Assembly (NCBI GenBank): GCA_033810155.1
Contig: JAPXKJ010000003.1
Coordinates: forward strand, 1 to 64,000
Reading direction: 5' to 3'
DNA length: 64,000 bases
From: UBA3907 sp033810155
GTDB taxonomy: Bacteria; Bacillota; Sulfobacillia; Fermentithermobacillales; Fermentithermobacillaceae
Shown here piece by piece: positions 1-8,356 of the stretch; position 1 is the first letter of the stretch; each line of letters opens with the position of its first letter. The notes under the pieces were generated by a model. The model did no database searches. It had not been told where the DNA came from and worked only from the letters and a program-made list of their open reading frames with translations. The position numbers and the translations under genes are program-made.

Positions 1-257
1 TCTTTTCCATATACGATTTTCTTTAAATGCAGACCATAGGGAAATGCTAGTATCTCCTGAATCGCCAAGATTTGATCGATAGACAATTCCATGTCTCCGG
101 CATCTAAAGTCACTTCGGCCCCTTCGAAGAACCTATCCGCCTTCTCCAAGTGACTTTTGAGTTTTTCTGTCAAAACGTCAAAATCACGAGTTCCATTCAA
201 TATGAGATGTAGGCCATTCTTCGTCCCTCTGAATATTATGTCTGGCTTGTCGGCCAT
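1..257 (-). CDS. minC: Septum site-determining protein MinC, N-terminal part (cut by window edge)
   Basis: MinC inhibits FtsZ polymerisation near the poles together with MinD. The 85 visible codons start at the ATG at 257 (MADKPDIIFRGTKNG). They match the MinC N-terminal domain, including the stretch around FFEGAEVTLDAGD and the strand-helix pattern that follows. The C-terminal MinD-binding domain lies beyond base 1. The gene is 14 bases downstream of the PBP2 stop on the same strand, which is the usual mre-min order in Bacillota. The family call rests on this one domain and the neighbours. Confidence 0.85.
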   Translation of the reverse strand, partial: MADKPDIIFRGTKNGLHLILNGTRDFDVLTEKLKSHLEKADRFFEGAEVTLDAGDMELSIDQILAIQEILAFPYGLHLKKIVYGK

Positions 258-271
258 CTCAGTGTTCCTCC

Positions 272-2155
272 CTACTTTGAATCTAACACGACTTCTGTCT
301 CGACTTCCGGCGGATACTTGAGGGTCATATACGACTCGAAAATCTTCCTAGCAACAGGTCCCGCAACTGTTGATCCGGAACCTCCTTGGTCTACGACTAC
401 CGCCAAAGCGATCTCCGGTTCTTCATATGGCGCAAAACCTATGAACCATGCATGGTCCTCACCAAGGGGATTCTGGGCAGTTCCGGTTTTACCTGCTACT
501 TCGAATGGAACACCATAAAAAACCCAATAAGCCGTCCCTTTTGGATCCGAAGTTACCTTTAGCATACCCTTTTTTACTAAATCGATCACTTCAGGCGCCA
601 CATCCAAGACGCTTGAAATCTCAGGTTTAATCTCTTCAATCACATTGTAGTCTGAATCAAGGATGTTGGCAGCCAGCCTAGGCTTCATCCTAACCCCATC
701 ATTTGCGATGCACTGAACCACAGACGCCATTTGAATGGGGGTGTATAGGTGAAAAACCTGTCCCATTCCGGCCATCATGTGCTCGGATAGAAGGAATTGG
801 GGTTCAGCTACCCTACCCTCGCTATACGCTTTCTCTTTCCATTCGGTACTAGGTACTGTACCATAATTCTCTCCAAAAAGGTCAATGCCTGTCTTTGCTC
901 CAAGTCCCATGACTCTTGAATACTCCGCTAGCGTGTCTACACCTAAGCGCCTGCCCATCTCGTAAAAGTAAGTATTGCAAGATACCGCTAGAGCGTCTAC
1001 CACATTCACATATCCGTGCCCACCGCGTTTGTGACAGACTAAGGTCGGAACCATTGGGTGATAGCCTGGATCAAAGAACTGCTCGGACTCTGTGGTCTTC
1101 CCTTCGGCCAAGGCAGCTACCGCAGTAACAACCTTAAAAGCTGAGCCCGGGGGATAAAGCCCAGTTATGGCCATATTGGCAAAACGCCACTCCCCTCGCG
1201 ATATTTTGTCATCCAACTCTTTAGCAGAAATACCTGAAATCAACATGTTTGCATCGAAGCCAGGTACAGAAGCTATGGCTCGCACACCCCCTGTTTTTAC
1301 ATCCAATACCACAGCTGAAGCGCTTTTTGCCGTCTTGCTATTCCTCAAAACCTCGTAAAGCGCCTCCTCCACTGCTCGCTGAAACTCTATATCAACTTCA
1401 ATTTGTATAGACTTGCCAGGCTCTGGTTCAGTACCTGAGCCCACCTCGCTTCCTGTAGGTCTGCCTCGGTAATCGACCTCTACCCGGTATCCACCATCCT
1501 TGCCGCGTAAAACATCCTCATAGTAAGCCTCCAAGCCTTCTTGTCCCAGAATATCACCCATGGAGTACCCATCCCAACGCGGGTCGGCTAATTGCGACTG
1601 GCTGATTTCTCCGACATATCCGAGAGTAGTGCTAAGAAGCGCTCCTTCAGGGTAATACCGAATTGGCTGAGGTTCAATGAATACGCCAGGCAAATTTGGA
1701 GCATCTTCAATGATTCTAGTATACATCTCCGACGATATATCCTTGGCGATGGGTATAGGCTGGTAATACATGCCGGCATACTGTTTAACTTTGGTTTCTA
1801 TTTGCTCTAGTTCCATGCCAAGTATACCTGCCAGCCTTGGTAGTGCCTCTTGGGCTTTTGCCTCGTCTAAATACCAATAAAAGACTGTGAAAGTAGGGCG
1901 CGAAGCAGCCAGAACATTGCCGTTGCAGTCTATGATGTCTCCGCGTGGTGCTTGTATTGGCGTAATTCTGAGATAGTTGTTCTGAGACATAACTCTGTAC
2001 TTTTCACCGTTTACAATCTGCAGGTTGAAAAGCTGCAGCGCCAAGATCCCGAAGCACACAATTATCGCAGTCCCCAGCACGCCCTTTATTCGCTTCAAGT
2101 CTTTGCGGGGTAGGTTCTCGGACGTCTCCCTAACATCTCTAGACCCTAGACTCAT
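272..2155 (-). CDS. mrdA: Penicillin-binding protein 2 (peptidoglycan DD-transpeptidase)
   Basis: Class B PBP that cross-links peptidoglycan during cell elongation, working with MreBCD and RodA. It has 627 residues. There is one N-terminal membrane segment at about 25-47, a dimerisation/pedestal region (about 65-240) and a C-terminal transpeptidase domain. All three catalytic motifs are visible: SAFK (S338, K341), SCN (392-394) and KTGT (from K556). The start overlaps the end of mreD by 17 bases, so the two are probably translationally coupled. PBP2 is preferred over a sporulation or septal PBP because it directly follows mreBCD. Confidence 0.93.
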   Translation of the reverse strand: MSLGSRDVRETSENLPRKDLKRIKGVLGTAIIVCFGILALQLFNLQIVNGEKYRVMSQNNYLRITPIQAPRGDIIDCNGNVLAASRPTFTVFYWYLDEAKAQEALPRLAGILGMELEQIETKVKQYAGMYYQPIPIAKDISSEMYTRIIEDAPNLPGVFIEPQPIRYYPEGALLSTTLGYVGEISQSQLADPRWDGYSMGDILGQEGLEAYYEDVLRGKDGGYRVEVDYRGRPTGSEVGSGTEPEPGKSIQIEVDIEFQRAVEEALYEVLRNSKTAKSASAVVLDVKTGGVRAIASVPGFDANMLISGISAKELDDKISRGEWRFANMAITGLYPPGSAFKVVTAVAALAEGKTTESEQFFDPGYHPMVPTLVCHKRGGHGYVNVVDALAVSCNTYFYEMGRRLGVDTLAEYSRVMGLGAKTGIDLFGENYGTVPSTEWKEKAYSEGRVAEPQFLLSEHMMAGMGQVFHLYTPIQMASVVQCIANDGVRMKPRLAANILDSDYNVIEEIKPEISSVLDVAPEVIDLVKKGMLKVTSDPKGTAYWVFYGVPFEVAGKTGTAQNPLGEDHAWFIGFAPYEEPEIALAVVVDQGGSGSTVAGPVARKIFESYMTLKYPPEVETEVVLDSK

Positions 2156-2687
2156 AACTTGACCTACCTACCCTTTCATTCGTTCTCTCGGGCCAGAGTT
2201 TCTCTAATGAGCGCGACATACCTCTAACCAGCAAGAAAGATGGCACTATTATGACAACGGCCCAAACCGCATCGTAGTACAAAATGCCTCTAAGGAAGAA
2301 CTCCCATTGAATATGTACCCCTAAAGATAGGAGAGCCAGATAAGATACAAGATCACCAGTGATAGATGAAACTAACGCGGCTATAACAGGCGAAAGTACC
2401 ATATCGGGGTTAAAACGTCGGCGTATACCCATCATCGTCATCGCGGCTGCCAACATAGACAAGGCAGACACACCGATGAATCGCCCTACAACTACATCTT
2501 TAATAATTCCCAGTAAAAAGCCTGTGATAAGACCGACCGGGAAGGAACACACCCAGCCGACTGCACATACTAACCCAAGGGTCAGATCCGGCTTACCTGG
2601 TCCCGCAAGGCACACATATTCAGCACTCATGACCAAAAAACCAAAAAAGATAAATATTATGATAAGAACTGTTTCTCTTTTAGTCAT
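2139..2687 (-). CDS. mreD: Rod shape-determining protein MreD
   Basis: Integral membrane subunit of the elongasome. The 182 residues hold about five hydrophobic segments, beginning with ETVLIIIFIFFGFLVM close to the N-terminus, and a basic C-terminal tail. Sequence conservation in MreD is low, so the call leans on size, topology and position between mreC and the PBP2 gene. The start overlaps the mreC stop by 4 bases and the end overlaps the PBP2 gene by 17. Confidence 0.88.
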   Translation of the reverse strand: MTKRETVLIIIFIFFGFLVMSAEYVCLAGPGKPDLTLGLVCAVGWVCSFPVGLITGFLLGIIKDVVVGRFIGVSALSMLAAAMTMMGIRRRFNPDMVLSPVIAALVSSITGDLVSYLALLSLGVHIQWEFFLRGILYYDAVWAVVIIVPSFLLVRGMSRSLEKLWPERTNERVGRSSYESRV

Positions 2688-3496
2688 CTGATCATCACCA
2701 GTACTTCTTCAAGGTGGTCAAAATCTGTGACAGGTCTTACGTGGCACTCTTTGACCAAACCAGGTTGAGGTATATACACTTCGGTCACTTCACCGATCAA
2801 AAGCCCTCCCGGATACAAACTCCCAATACCCGAAGTAACGATAACGTCTCCTTGTTTTACATCTGCATCCTTAGAGAAAAAAGTCATAGTTAATAAGTCG
2901 GGACCGCTTCCACCTACTACTACGCCGTAGTCGCGCGACCTAACGACTAATGCCCCTACCCCGCTTTCAGGATCAGTAAGTAGCAGAACATCGGCCTGGT
3001 CTTCATCGACTTTCATGATCCGTCCTACAAGGCCGCTATTGGAAATCACAGGATCGTCAATTTGCACACCATCTTGAGCTCCCAATCTTACAGTAATCGT
3101 AGAAAACCACTTACTAGGGTTTCGCCCTATCACGTCAGCGCCTTTGTACTCACCGGTTGACTGCTCCTTGAACTCAAGCAGTTCTCTTAATCTTTGGTTC
3201 TCCTGCTTCACATCTCTAAGCTGTGCCAAAAGAAGCTCGAGGGAGCCAAGTTTCTTCCTCAGATCCTTGTTTTCGTCCATGAGTTCTTCTTTTGATTCTA
3301 AGAGGGCGGCGTAACCAGATGCTCTATCCATTAGCGTGGAGAACAAATTTACAAACGGTTCCATGCAGTTGCGCAAGAGACTCTCCCAAAACGAGGGACT
3401 CTCTTGTGAGCTGCCTGTAATGTTCATCAAAAACACCGAGGCGGCTACTAGTAATATGGTAAGTACTACTTTCTTATATGGAAATAGCCGCCTCAA
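2684..3496 (-). CDS. mreC: Rod shape-determining protein MreC
   Basis: Periplasm-facing scaffold of the elongasome. Residues 9-27 form a membrane anchor. Residues about 60-110 form a heptad-rich coiled coil (KEELMDENKDLRKKL and following). The remainder is the MreC beta-domain, with the typical GRNPSKWFSTITV and GLVGRI motifs. The chosen start is a TTG at 3496 with AAGGAAGG ten bases upstream; no ATG gives a better fit. It lies 18 bases downstream of mreB and overlaps mreD by 4. Confidence 0.93.
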   Translation of the reverse strand: MRRLFPYKKVVLTILLVAASVFLMNITGSSQESPSFWESLLRNCMEPFVNLFSTLMDRASGYAALLESKEELMDENKDLRKKLGSLELLLAQLRDVKQENQRLRELLEFKEQSTGEYKGADVIGRNPSKWFSTITVRLGAQDGVQIDDPVISNSGLVGRIMKVDEDQADVLLLTDPESGVGALVVRSRDYGVVVGGSGPDLLTMTFFSKDADVKQGDVIVTSGIGSLYPGGLLIGEVTEVYIPQPGLVKECHVRPVTDFDHLEEVLVMIR

Positions 3497-3514
3497 CTGG
3501 TGTCATCCTTCCTT

Positions 3515-4540
3515 TTACCGTTTCGCAGAAGCCAGGACTTTCCGTAAGGTCTCGATCTCTTCGAGTGCTTTGCCTGTTCCGCGAACAACTGCGTACATGG
3601 GTTCATCGACAGTATGTACAGGCATTCCTGTCTCGTCGCTGACCAACTTATCCAAACCTTTTAGCATGGAACCTCCGCCTGTCATAACTATTCCTCTATC
3701 CATGATGTCTGCAGCAAGTTCCGGTGGTGTGTTCTCCAAAGTCTCTTTCACACTATCTAGGATCGCACGTACCGGCTCGGCTAGAGCTTTACGGATCTCA
3801 GGTGAATCTACCGCGATTGTCCTAGGCAACCCGGTAACCAAGTCCCTACCACGTATTTCCATTGTCTCTTCGGGATTGAGTTCGTAGGCAGAACCGATAT
3901 TGATCTTTATCTCTTCAGCTGTTCTTTCACCGATAAGCAAGTTGTATGCCCTTTTAAGATAGTTTATTACAGCTTCATCCATTTCATCCCCGCCGACTCT
4001 TATCGACCGAGATGCCACGATACCATCCAAAGATATGACAGCTACCTCGCTCGTTCCGCCACCTACGTCTACAATCATGTTTCCGGTAGGCTCGTTTACA
4101 GGAAGACCCGCGCCGATTGCTGCTGCCATAGGCTCCTCAATGGTATATGCTTCTCTGGCCCCAGCTCGTAGCACGGCATCTAGCACTGCCCTTCGTTCGA
4201 CTTCGGTACAACCTGAAGGAACGGCTACAATGACTCTAGGTTTCAATAGACCTCTCCTATAAGCTTTTCTGATAAAATGGTGCATCATTGCCTGGGTTAC
4301 ATCAAAGTCGGCGATTACTCCGTCCTTCATTGGTCTTATCGCTATTATATTACCAGGGGTTCTCCCTATCATCTGCTTGGCTTCGGTACCAACTGCAAGG
4401 ATCTCCTTACTGTCAGCGTGAATGGCCACTACGGAAGGTTCGACGAGTACTATGCCCTGACCGCGCACATGAACCAGAGTATTTGCTGTGCCAAGATCCA
4501 TACCGATATCCCTAGTAATATAGTTGTAAAGCCATTGCAC
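3515..4540 (-). CDS. mreB: Rod shape-determining protein MreB (actin homologue)
   Basis: Filament-forming ATPase that positions the lateral wall synthesis machinery. It has 341 residues, the normal family length. The nucleotide-binding motifs are clear: DIGMDLGTANTLV near residue 11 (phosphate 1), NMIVDVGGGTSEVAV (phosphate 2) and GIVMTGGGSMLKGL (adenosine). The start is a GTG preceded by GGGGAG at 9 bases. It leads mreB-mreC-mreD-PBP2-minC, and radC lies 40 bases upstream on the same strand. Confidence 0.97.
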   Translation of the reverse strand: MQWLYNYITRDIGMDLGTANTLVHVRGQGIVLVEPSVVAIHADSKEILAVGTEAKQMIGRTPGNIIAIRPMKDGVIADFDVTQAMMHHFIRKAYRRGLLKPRVIVAVPSGCTEVERRAVLDAVLRAGAREAYTIEEPMAAAIGAGLPVNEPTGNMIVDVGGGTSEVAVISLDGIVASRSIRVGGDEMDEAVINYLKRAYNLLIGERTAEEIKINIGSAYELNPEETMEIRGRDLVTGLPRTIAVDSPEIRKALAEPVRAILDSVKETLENTPPELAADIMDRGIVMTGGGSMLKGLDKLVSDETGMPVHTVDEPMYAVVRGTGKALEEIETLRKVLASAKR

Positions 4541-4580
4541 CTTCTTCCACTCCCCTCTCAGTCGAAAACCAGACTAGTTC

Positions 4581-5288
4581 CTACCATGTAAACCAGCCCT
4601 TAAATGATTCCCTTAAACTAATATACTGGCCATGCCCAACTATCACATGATCAAGTACATCTATACCTATTATCCTGCCCGCTTCTATGATCCTCTTAGT
4701 CACGGCAACGTCTTCATCGCTGGGAGCAGGTTCTCCGCTGGGATGATTATGCACAAGAATCACAGCGGCAGCGCTCTTTTTTATGCAGTTCTTGAATATC
4801 TCACGAGGATGTACAATCGCTGCATTCAACCCGCCTACCGACACTACTTCCTTAGCGATAACCTGATTTCTTACATTAACCATGATCACGCAAAAATGTT
4901 CCCTGTCTAGTTCTTCTACATCGCCTTTCATGAATTCGTACACATCTTGCCCGCTTCTTAGGCACACAGATTTGATATTGGAATCATCAACTTTCTGCAA
5001 CCTTTTCGAGATCTCAAGACATGCCTTTAATCTCGCTGCCTTGGCTGGCCCAATACCGGGCAAAGACATGAGTTCTTCCATAGAACTCTCCTTCAAAAAC
5101 CCCATCCCTGACCCGTACTGACCTGTTCCCCAACGCAAAAGTCTTTTTGCCAAGTCAAGAGCAGTTTCTTCTGGATTACCTGTGCCCAGCAAAATGGCCA
5201 GAAGTTCTGCATCGGACAATGCTGACGGCCCTAACGAAAACAGCCTTTCCCGTGGCTTTTCTTGCTCGGGCCAATCCTTAATGGTCAA
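4581..5288 (-). CDS. radC: RadC/JAB-domain protein (UPF0758)
   Basis: RadC-family protein with a helix-hairpin-helix (LPGIGPAKAARLKA, about 76-89) followed by a JAB/MPN-like domain. The metal-site motif HNHPSG (H180, H182) with S190-D191 downstream is intact. The DNA repair role suggested by the name is not established. The first regular start is the TTG at 5288, but it has no Shine-Dalgarno sequence. A perfect GGAGGT (5311-5316) instead lies 7 bases before an in-frame ATT at 5301-5303, which would add five residues (ITLDR). Gene order maf-radC-mreB is common in Bacillota. Confidence 0.92.
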   Translation of the reverse strand: MTIKDWPEQEKPRERLFSLGPSALSDAELLAILLGTGNPEETALDLAKRLLRWGTGQYGSGMGFLKESSMEELMSLPGIGPAKAARLKACLEISKRLQKVDDSNIKSVCLRSGQDVYEFMKGDVEELDREHFCVIMVNVRNQVIAKEVVSVGGLNAAIVHPREIFKNCIKKSAAAVILVHNHPSGEPAPSDEDVAVTKRIIEAGRIIGIDVLDHVIVGHGQYISLRESFKGWFTW

Positions 5289-5347
5289 TCTATCGAGGGT
5301 AATGGCAAATACCTCCTATATTCCTTCGCAGCCATCCCCATTCTGCT

Positions 5348-5947
5348 TTATGAGATCAAGGACTCAAAAGAAACATCAGCCTGTTTCAACAAACCATAAA
5401 ACTTAGGCAAGGACAGCCCTACTACGCTAGTAAAATCGCCAATGATCCTACTTACAAACAACGCGGCTCTACCTTGAATGGCATATCCACCCGCTTTGCC
5501 TAATGGTTCGTCAGTCTCTACGTACCATTGGATCTCGTAAGGGCTCATATCAAGAAACGTGACATAGGAACAGTCAACGTCCGAAAACACTTGCTCGCTT
5601 CTAGGCTCATACAATGCAATCCCAGTGTAGACCTTATGGGTGTTCCCTGAAAGCTTTTTGATCATTTCCCATGCTTCGCCTCGGTTTTTGGGCTTACCCA
5701 GGATCTCTCCTTTGAGGTATACAAGTGTATCCGCGCCCAATACCAAATGGTCCGCATAGATACGACTCACCGTTTCCGCTTTTCGGCAAGCCAAGACCTT
5801 GACCAATCTGTCCGGACCTAGCCCCTCTTCCAAGACAGAGTCTTCATCAAAACCTGACGGAACAACGATTGGCCGTATGCCCAAAGATTCCAGAAGTTCC
5901 TTACGTCTTGGTGACTCCGAAGCCAAAATTAACTGCAACTTTTTCAC
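5348..5947 (-). CDS. maf: Maf family nucleoside triphosphate pyrophosphatase
   Basis: House-cleaning pyrophosphatase of the Maf/ITPase-like fold, acting on dTTP, UTP or modified nucleotides. It has 199 residues. The signature ASESPRRKELLESLG (residues 9-23), the ADTLVY motif and the KPKNRGEAWEMI motif are present. The GTG start overlaps the stop of the DUF4321 gene (GTGA), indicating translational coupling. The position next to radC and mreB explains the old name septum formation protein. Confidence 0.93.
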   Translation of the reverse strand: MKKLQLILASESPRRKELLESLGIRPIVVPSGFDEDSVLEEGLGPDRLVKVLACRKAETVSRIYADHLVLGADTLVYLKGEILGKPKNRGEAWEMIKKLSGNTHKVYTGIALYEPRSEQVFSDVDCSYVTFLDMSPYEIQWYVETDEPLGKAGGYAIQGRAALFVSRIIGDFTSVVGLSLPKFYGLLKQADVSFESLIS

Positions 5948-6189
5948 CGCCCAAGGAACAACACGAGAACAAGAACCATCACCGCACCAGCTAAGTTAAG
6001 TCGCACAGTAAACCCCAATGTAAGTGAAACTACATTCAGATCGAGATTAAATGGCGGCTGTATCCCAACAGCAAACCCTTTGGCTAGCAAAGGCACTACC
6101 TCTGACAGGGCCTCGCCTATTACACTGCCTACTATGGCGCCGGCCACAAGAGCTATCACCCAAACCCACGTGTTTGATTGTCTCCTCAC
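5944..6189 (-). CDS. Small membrane protein, DUF4321-like
   Basis: An 81-residue protein with two hydrophobic helices (about 8-28 and 57-79) and a PLLAKGFAVGIQPP loop between them. This pattern fits the DUF4321 family found before maf in many Bacillota; its function is unknown. The start is a GTG at 6189 with a GGGGG run ten bases upstream. It is coupled to maf through a GTGA overlap. A 15-bp palindrome (6201-6215) sits just upstream and may be regulatory. Confidence 0.75.
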   Translation of the reverse strand: MRRQSNTWVWVIALVAGAIVGSVIGEALSEVVPLLAKGFAVGIQPPFNLDLNVVSLTLGFTVRLNLAGAVMVLVLVLFLGR

Positions 6190-6200
6190 GATTTGTCCGC

Positions 6201-6215
6201 CCCCTAGATTCTAGG
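6201..6215. promoter_or_regulatory. Palindrome upstream of the DUF4321-maf-radC-mre run
   Basis: CCCTAGATTCTAGGG has perfect 7-base arms around a central T. It lies 12 bases before the GTG start, just downstream of a possible -10 (TATGAT on the minus strand). It could be an operator or a short hairpin in the leader. No regulator can be assigned. Confidence 0.35.
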
Positions 6216-6273
6216 GTATCATAGACACCCACCCAAAAGTAAAATCGCAAACGCTATACAAAGACTACATACA

Positions 6274-7083
6274 TCAGGCAGTCACATTCTTGGCTTTGTT
6301 CTCATCTTGAATCGTCTTCATCGGACATTTAGTAGCGCAAATCCCGCAATTGTCGCACAAGGCATAGTCGATTTGTGCCAAAGTACCTCTATCCATAGAT
6401 ATGGCAGTCTGGGGACACGCCTTGACGCATAACTGGCACGCAATACATCCGACCTTGCAATACTTTCGCACCGAAGGCCCTTTATCGTACGAACTACACA
6501 GGATGTGGACATTCTTACCCCTAGGGGCAAGATCTATCACTCCTCTAGGACATGCTCTTACGCACGCCCCACAACCTGTGCATTTCTCTGGAATAACGAT
6601 AGGCAAGCCATCTTTTGACATATACATAGCTCCAAAGGGACAAGCTTTCACACAATCACCAAATCCCAAACACCCGTAAGGGCAACCTTTGAGCCCACCC
6701 AAAAGATTCACAGCCTGACAACTGGCATGTCCGTGATAGTCTGCAACGCTCTTGGCGTTATCCTGATCCCCTTGACAATACACCACCGCAACCTGAGGTT
6801 CAGAAACCTCAGCGTCAACTCCCATTATCTTGGAGATTGCTTCAGCGACCGCCTTCCCGCCGGGAACACAGGCATTAGTAGGAGCTTCACCTTTAACTAT
6901 CGCTTGAGCCAGACCTGAACAACCCGCGAACCCGCACGCTCCACAGTTCGCCCCCGGCAACACAGCTAAGACCTCGAGCACCTTTGGATCTTCTTCAACC
7001 TTGAATCTTTCAGCGGCCATAGCCAACATCGCACCAAACACAAGTCCAGCTATTCCTAACGCAAGAACCGCATCTAGCAACAA
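6274..7083 (-). CDS. rnfB: Rnf complex subunit RnfB (multi-cluster ferredoxin subunit)
   Basis: Membrane-anchored electron-entry subunit of the Rnf ferredoxin:NAD oxidoreductase. A single N-terminal membrane helix is followed by the RnfB Fe-S domain (GANCGACGFAGC). After it come four CxxCxxCxxxCP-type cluster motifs, starting CLGFGDCVKACP, CTGCGACVRACP, CIACQLCVKACP and CDNCGICATKCP. The open frame extends to 7236, but the added 51 residues are not Rnf-like and overlap rnfA. A TTG at 7083 (or 7080) follows AAAAGGGGG and gives the normal N-terminus LLDAVLALGI. It is the last gene of the Rnf operon. Confidence 0.93.
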   Translation of the reverse strand: MLLDAVLALGIAGLVFGAMLAMAAERFKVEEDPKVLEVLAVLPGANCGACGFAGCSGLAQAIVKGEAPTNACVPGGKAVAEAISKIMGVDAEVSEPQVAVVYCQGDQDNAKSVADYHGHASCQAVNLLGGLKGCPYGCLGFGDCVKACPFGAMYMSKDGLPIVIPEKCTGCGACVRACPRGVIDLAPRGKNVHILCSSYDKGPSVRKYCKVGCIACQLCVKACPQTAISMDRGTLAQIDYALCDNCGICATKCPMKTIQDENKAKNVTA

Positions 7084-7099
7084 TAGTTCCCCCTTTTGG

Positions 7100-7684
7100 T
7101 CACAGCAAGCCTGCGAACAATCCTGAGAAGCCCAAAAAGGCCAACGACATAAGCCCGGTAGATATGAGAGCGAGCGGGAAACCCTCAAGCGCGGGAGGAA
7201 TGTCCATAAGCTGCCATCTCTCTCGGATCCCGGCAAATATTATTATCGCGAGACTCCATCCCAAGGCTCCAGCAAACCCGTTTACCGTACTCATCAAGAT
7301 ACTGTATGAGTGCCTCACATTCAACATAGTAACACCTAACACAGCACAGTTCGTTGTGATAAGCGGAAGGTAAATGCCCAAAGCCTTGTACAGACCAGGC
7401 AATGCTTTTTTCATAAATATCTCCACTAACTGCACAAACGCAGCTATAACTAGTATATAGGCGATGGTCCTTAGGTACTCTAAACCAAACTGAGCCAGCA
7501 CAAACTGCTCAAACGCAGCAGCAACCGCAGACGCGATAGTCATAACAAATATGACCGCACCCGACATCCCTAGCGCTGTCTCAAGGTTCTGGGATACCCC
7601 AATAAAAGGGCATATGCCCAAATACTGCATGAAAATAAAGTTGTTAATAAGGACGCCGCTTATTATGATTCCGATTACAGACAC
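7100..7684 (-). CDS. rnfA: Rnf complex membrane subunit RnfA
   Basis: Six-helix integral membrane subunit, 194 residues, homologous to RnfE and NqrE. It carries the family segments NNFIFMQYLGICPFIGVS and NCAVLGV, whose conserved Cys residues (C25 and C113) ligate the intramembrane Fe-S centre shared by RnfA and RnfE. The start is a GTG behind GGGAGGG. It lies 27 bases downstream of rnfE and 16 upstream of rnfB. Confidence 0.95.
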   Translation of the reverse strand: MSVIGIIISGVLINNFIFMQYLGICPFIGVSQNLETALGMSGAVIFVMTIASAVAAAFEQFVLAQFGLEYLRTIAYILVIAAFVQLVEIFMKKALPGLYKALGIYLPLITTNCAVLGVTMLNVRHSYSILMSTVNGFAGALGWSLAIIIFAGIRERWQLMDIPPALEGFPLALISTGLMSLAFLGFSGLFAGLL

Positions 7685-7711
7685 ACGAATCCCTCCCCAT
7701 TAGCGACTTTC

Positions 7712-8356
7712 TCACGACGTTTTACTGTGATCTTCCACCTTCGCTTTAGAACCCAAAGTTACCCTGAATAGAACCATAAGTAGCCCCAGTGTTATGAACC
7801 CTCCAGGAGGGGTCAACATAACCGCGGCAGGTTCAAAAAACGGGGCTGACGGAAAAACAATGCTTCCCAAAGCGATCTGCCCAGTGCCTAGAAACTCACG
7901 GATCCCGCCTATGACCATCAAATTGACCGTGTACGCAGCACCTATGCCAAGCCCATCCATGAGGGAATTCATAACAGGATATCTATATGCAAACGCCTCA
8001 GCGCGCGCGATGATGATGCAGTTTACGACTATAAGTGGGACAAAGATCCCCATGACTTCATAGATGGCTGGAAGATAAGCTTTCATCACCAATTCAACAA
8101 TAACGACGGGAGTTGCGATTAGTATAACGAATATTGGGATCCTGATAGCATCAGGAATAAACCTCCTCAACAGCGATACAAACACGTTAGAAAACGTAAG
8201 CACAAACACCACTGCCATTCCCATCCAAAAACCGTTTTCCACGCTTGTAGTAACTGCAAGTGTGGGGCACATACCAATGGCCAAGGCAAAAGTAGGGTTC
8301 TCTTGTATAAAACCCTTGATAAAGTCAAAGCCAAGAGATCGCCTAGGCTCACTCAT
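7712..8356 (-). CDS. rnfE: Rnf complex membrane subunit RnfE
   Basis: Integral membrane subunit paralogous to RnfA, 214 residues with about six helices. Family motifs NPTFALAIGMCPTLAV and FVPLIVVNCIIIARAEAFA include the two conserved Cys residues. Its ATG overlaps the rnfD stop as TAATG (8354-8358). Translation therefore passes directly from rnfD to rnfE, leaving no room for the rnfG gene usually found between them. Confidence 0.94.
   Translation of the reverse strand: MSEPRRSLGFDFIKGFIQENPTFALAIGMCPTLAVTTSVENGFWMGMAVVFVLTFSNVFVSLLRRFIPDAIRIPIFVILIATPVVIVELVMKAYLPAIYEVMGIFVPLIVVNCIIIARAEAFAYRYPVMNSLMDGLGIGAAYTVNLMVIGGIREFLGTGQIALGSIVFPSAPFFEPAAVMLTPPGGFITLGLLMVLFRVTLGSKAKVEDHSKTS

Noticed and set aside
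3336..3887. 183-codon plus-strand frame across mreC and mreB
   Set aside because: Antisense shadow of two well-supported genes, with no ribosome site or recognisable motif.
7084..7236. N-terminal extension of the rnfB reading frame
   Set aside because: It overlaps rnfA, has no Rnf-like sequence and lacks a ribosome site; the TTG at 7083/7080 fits the family.
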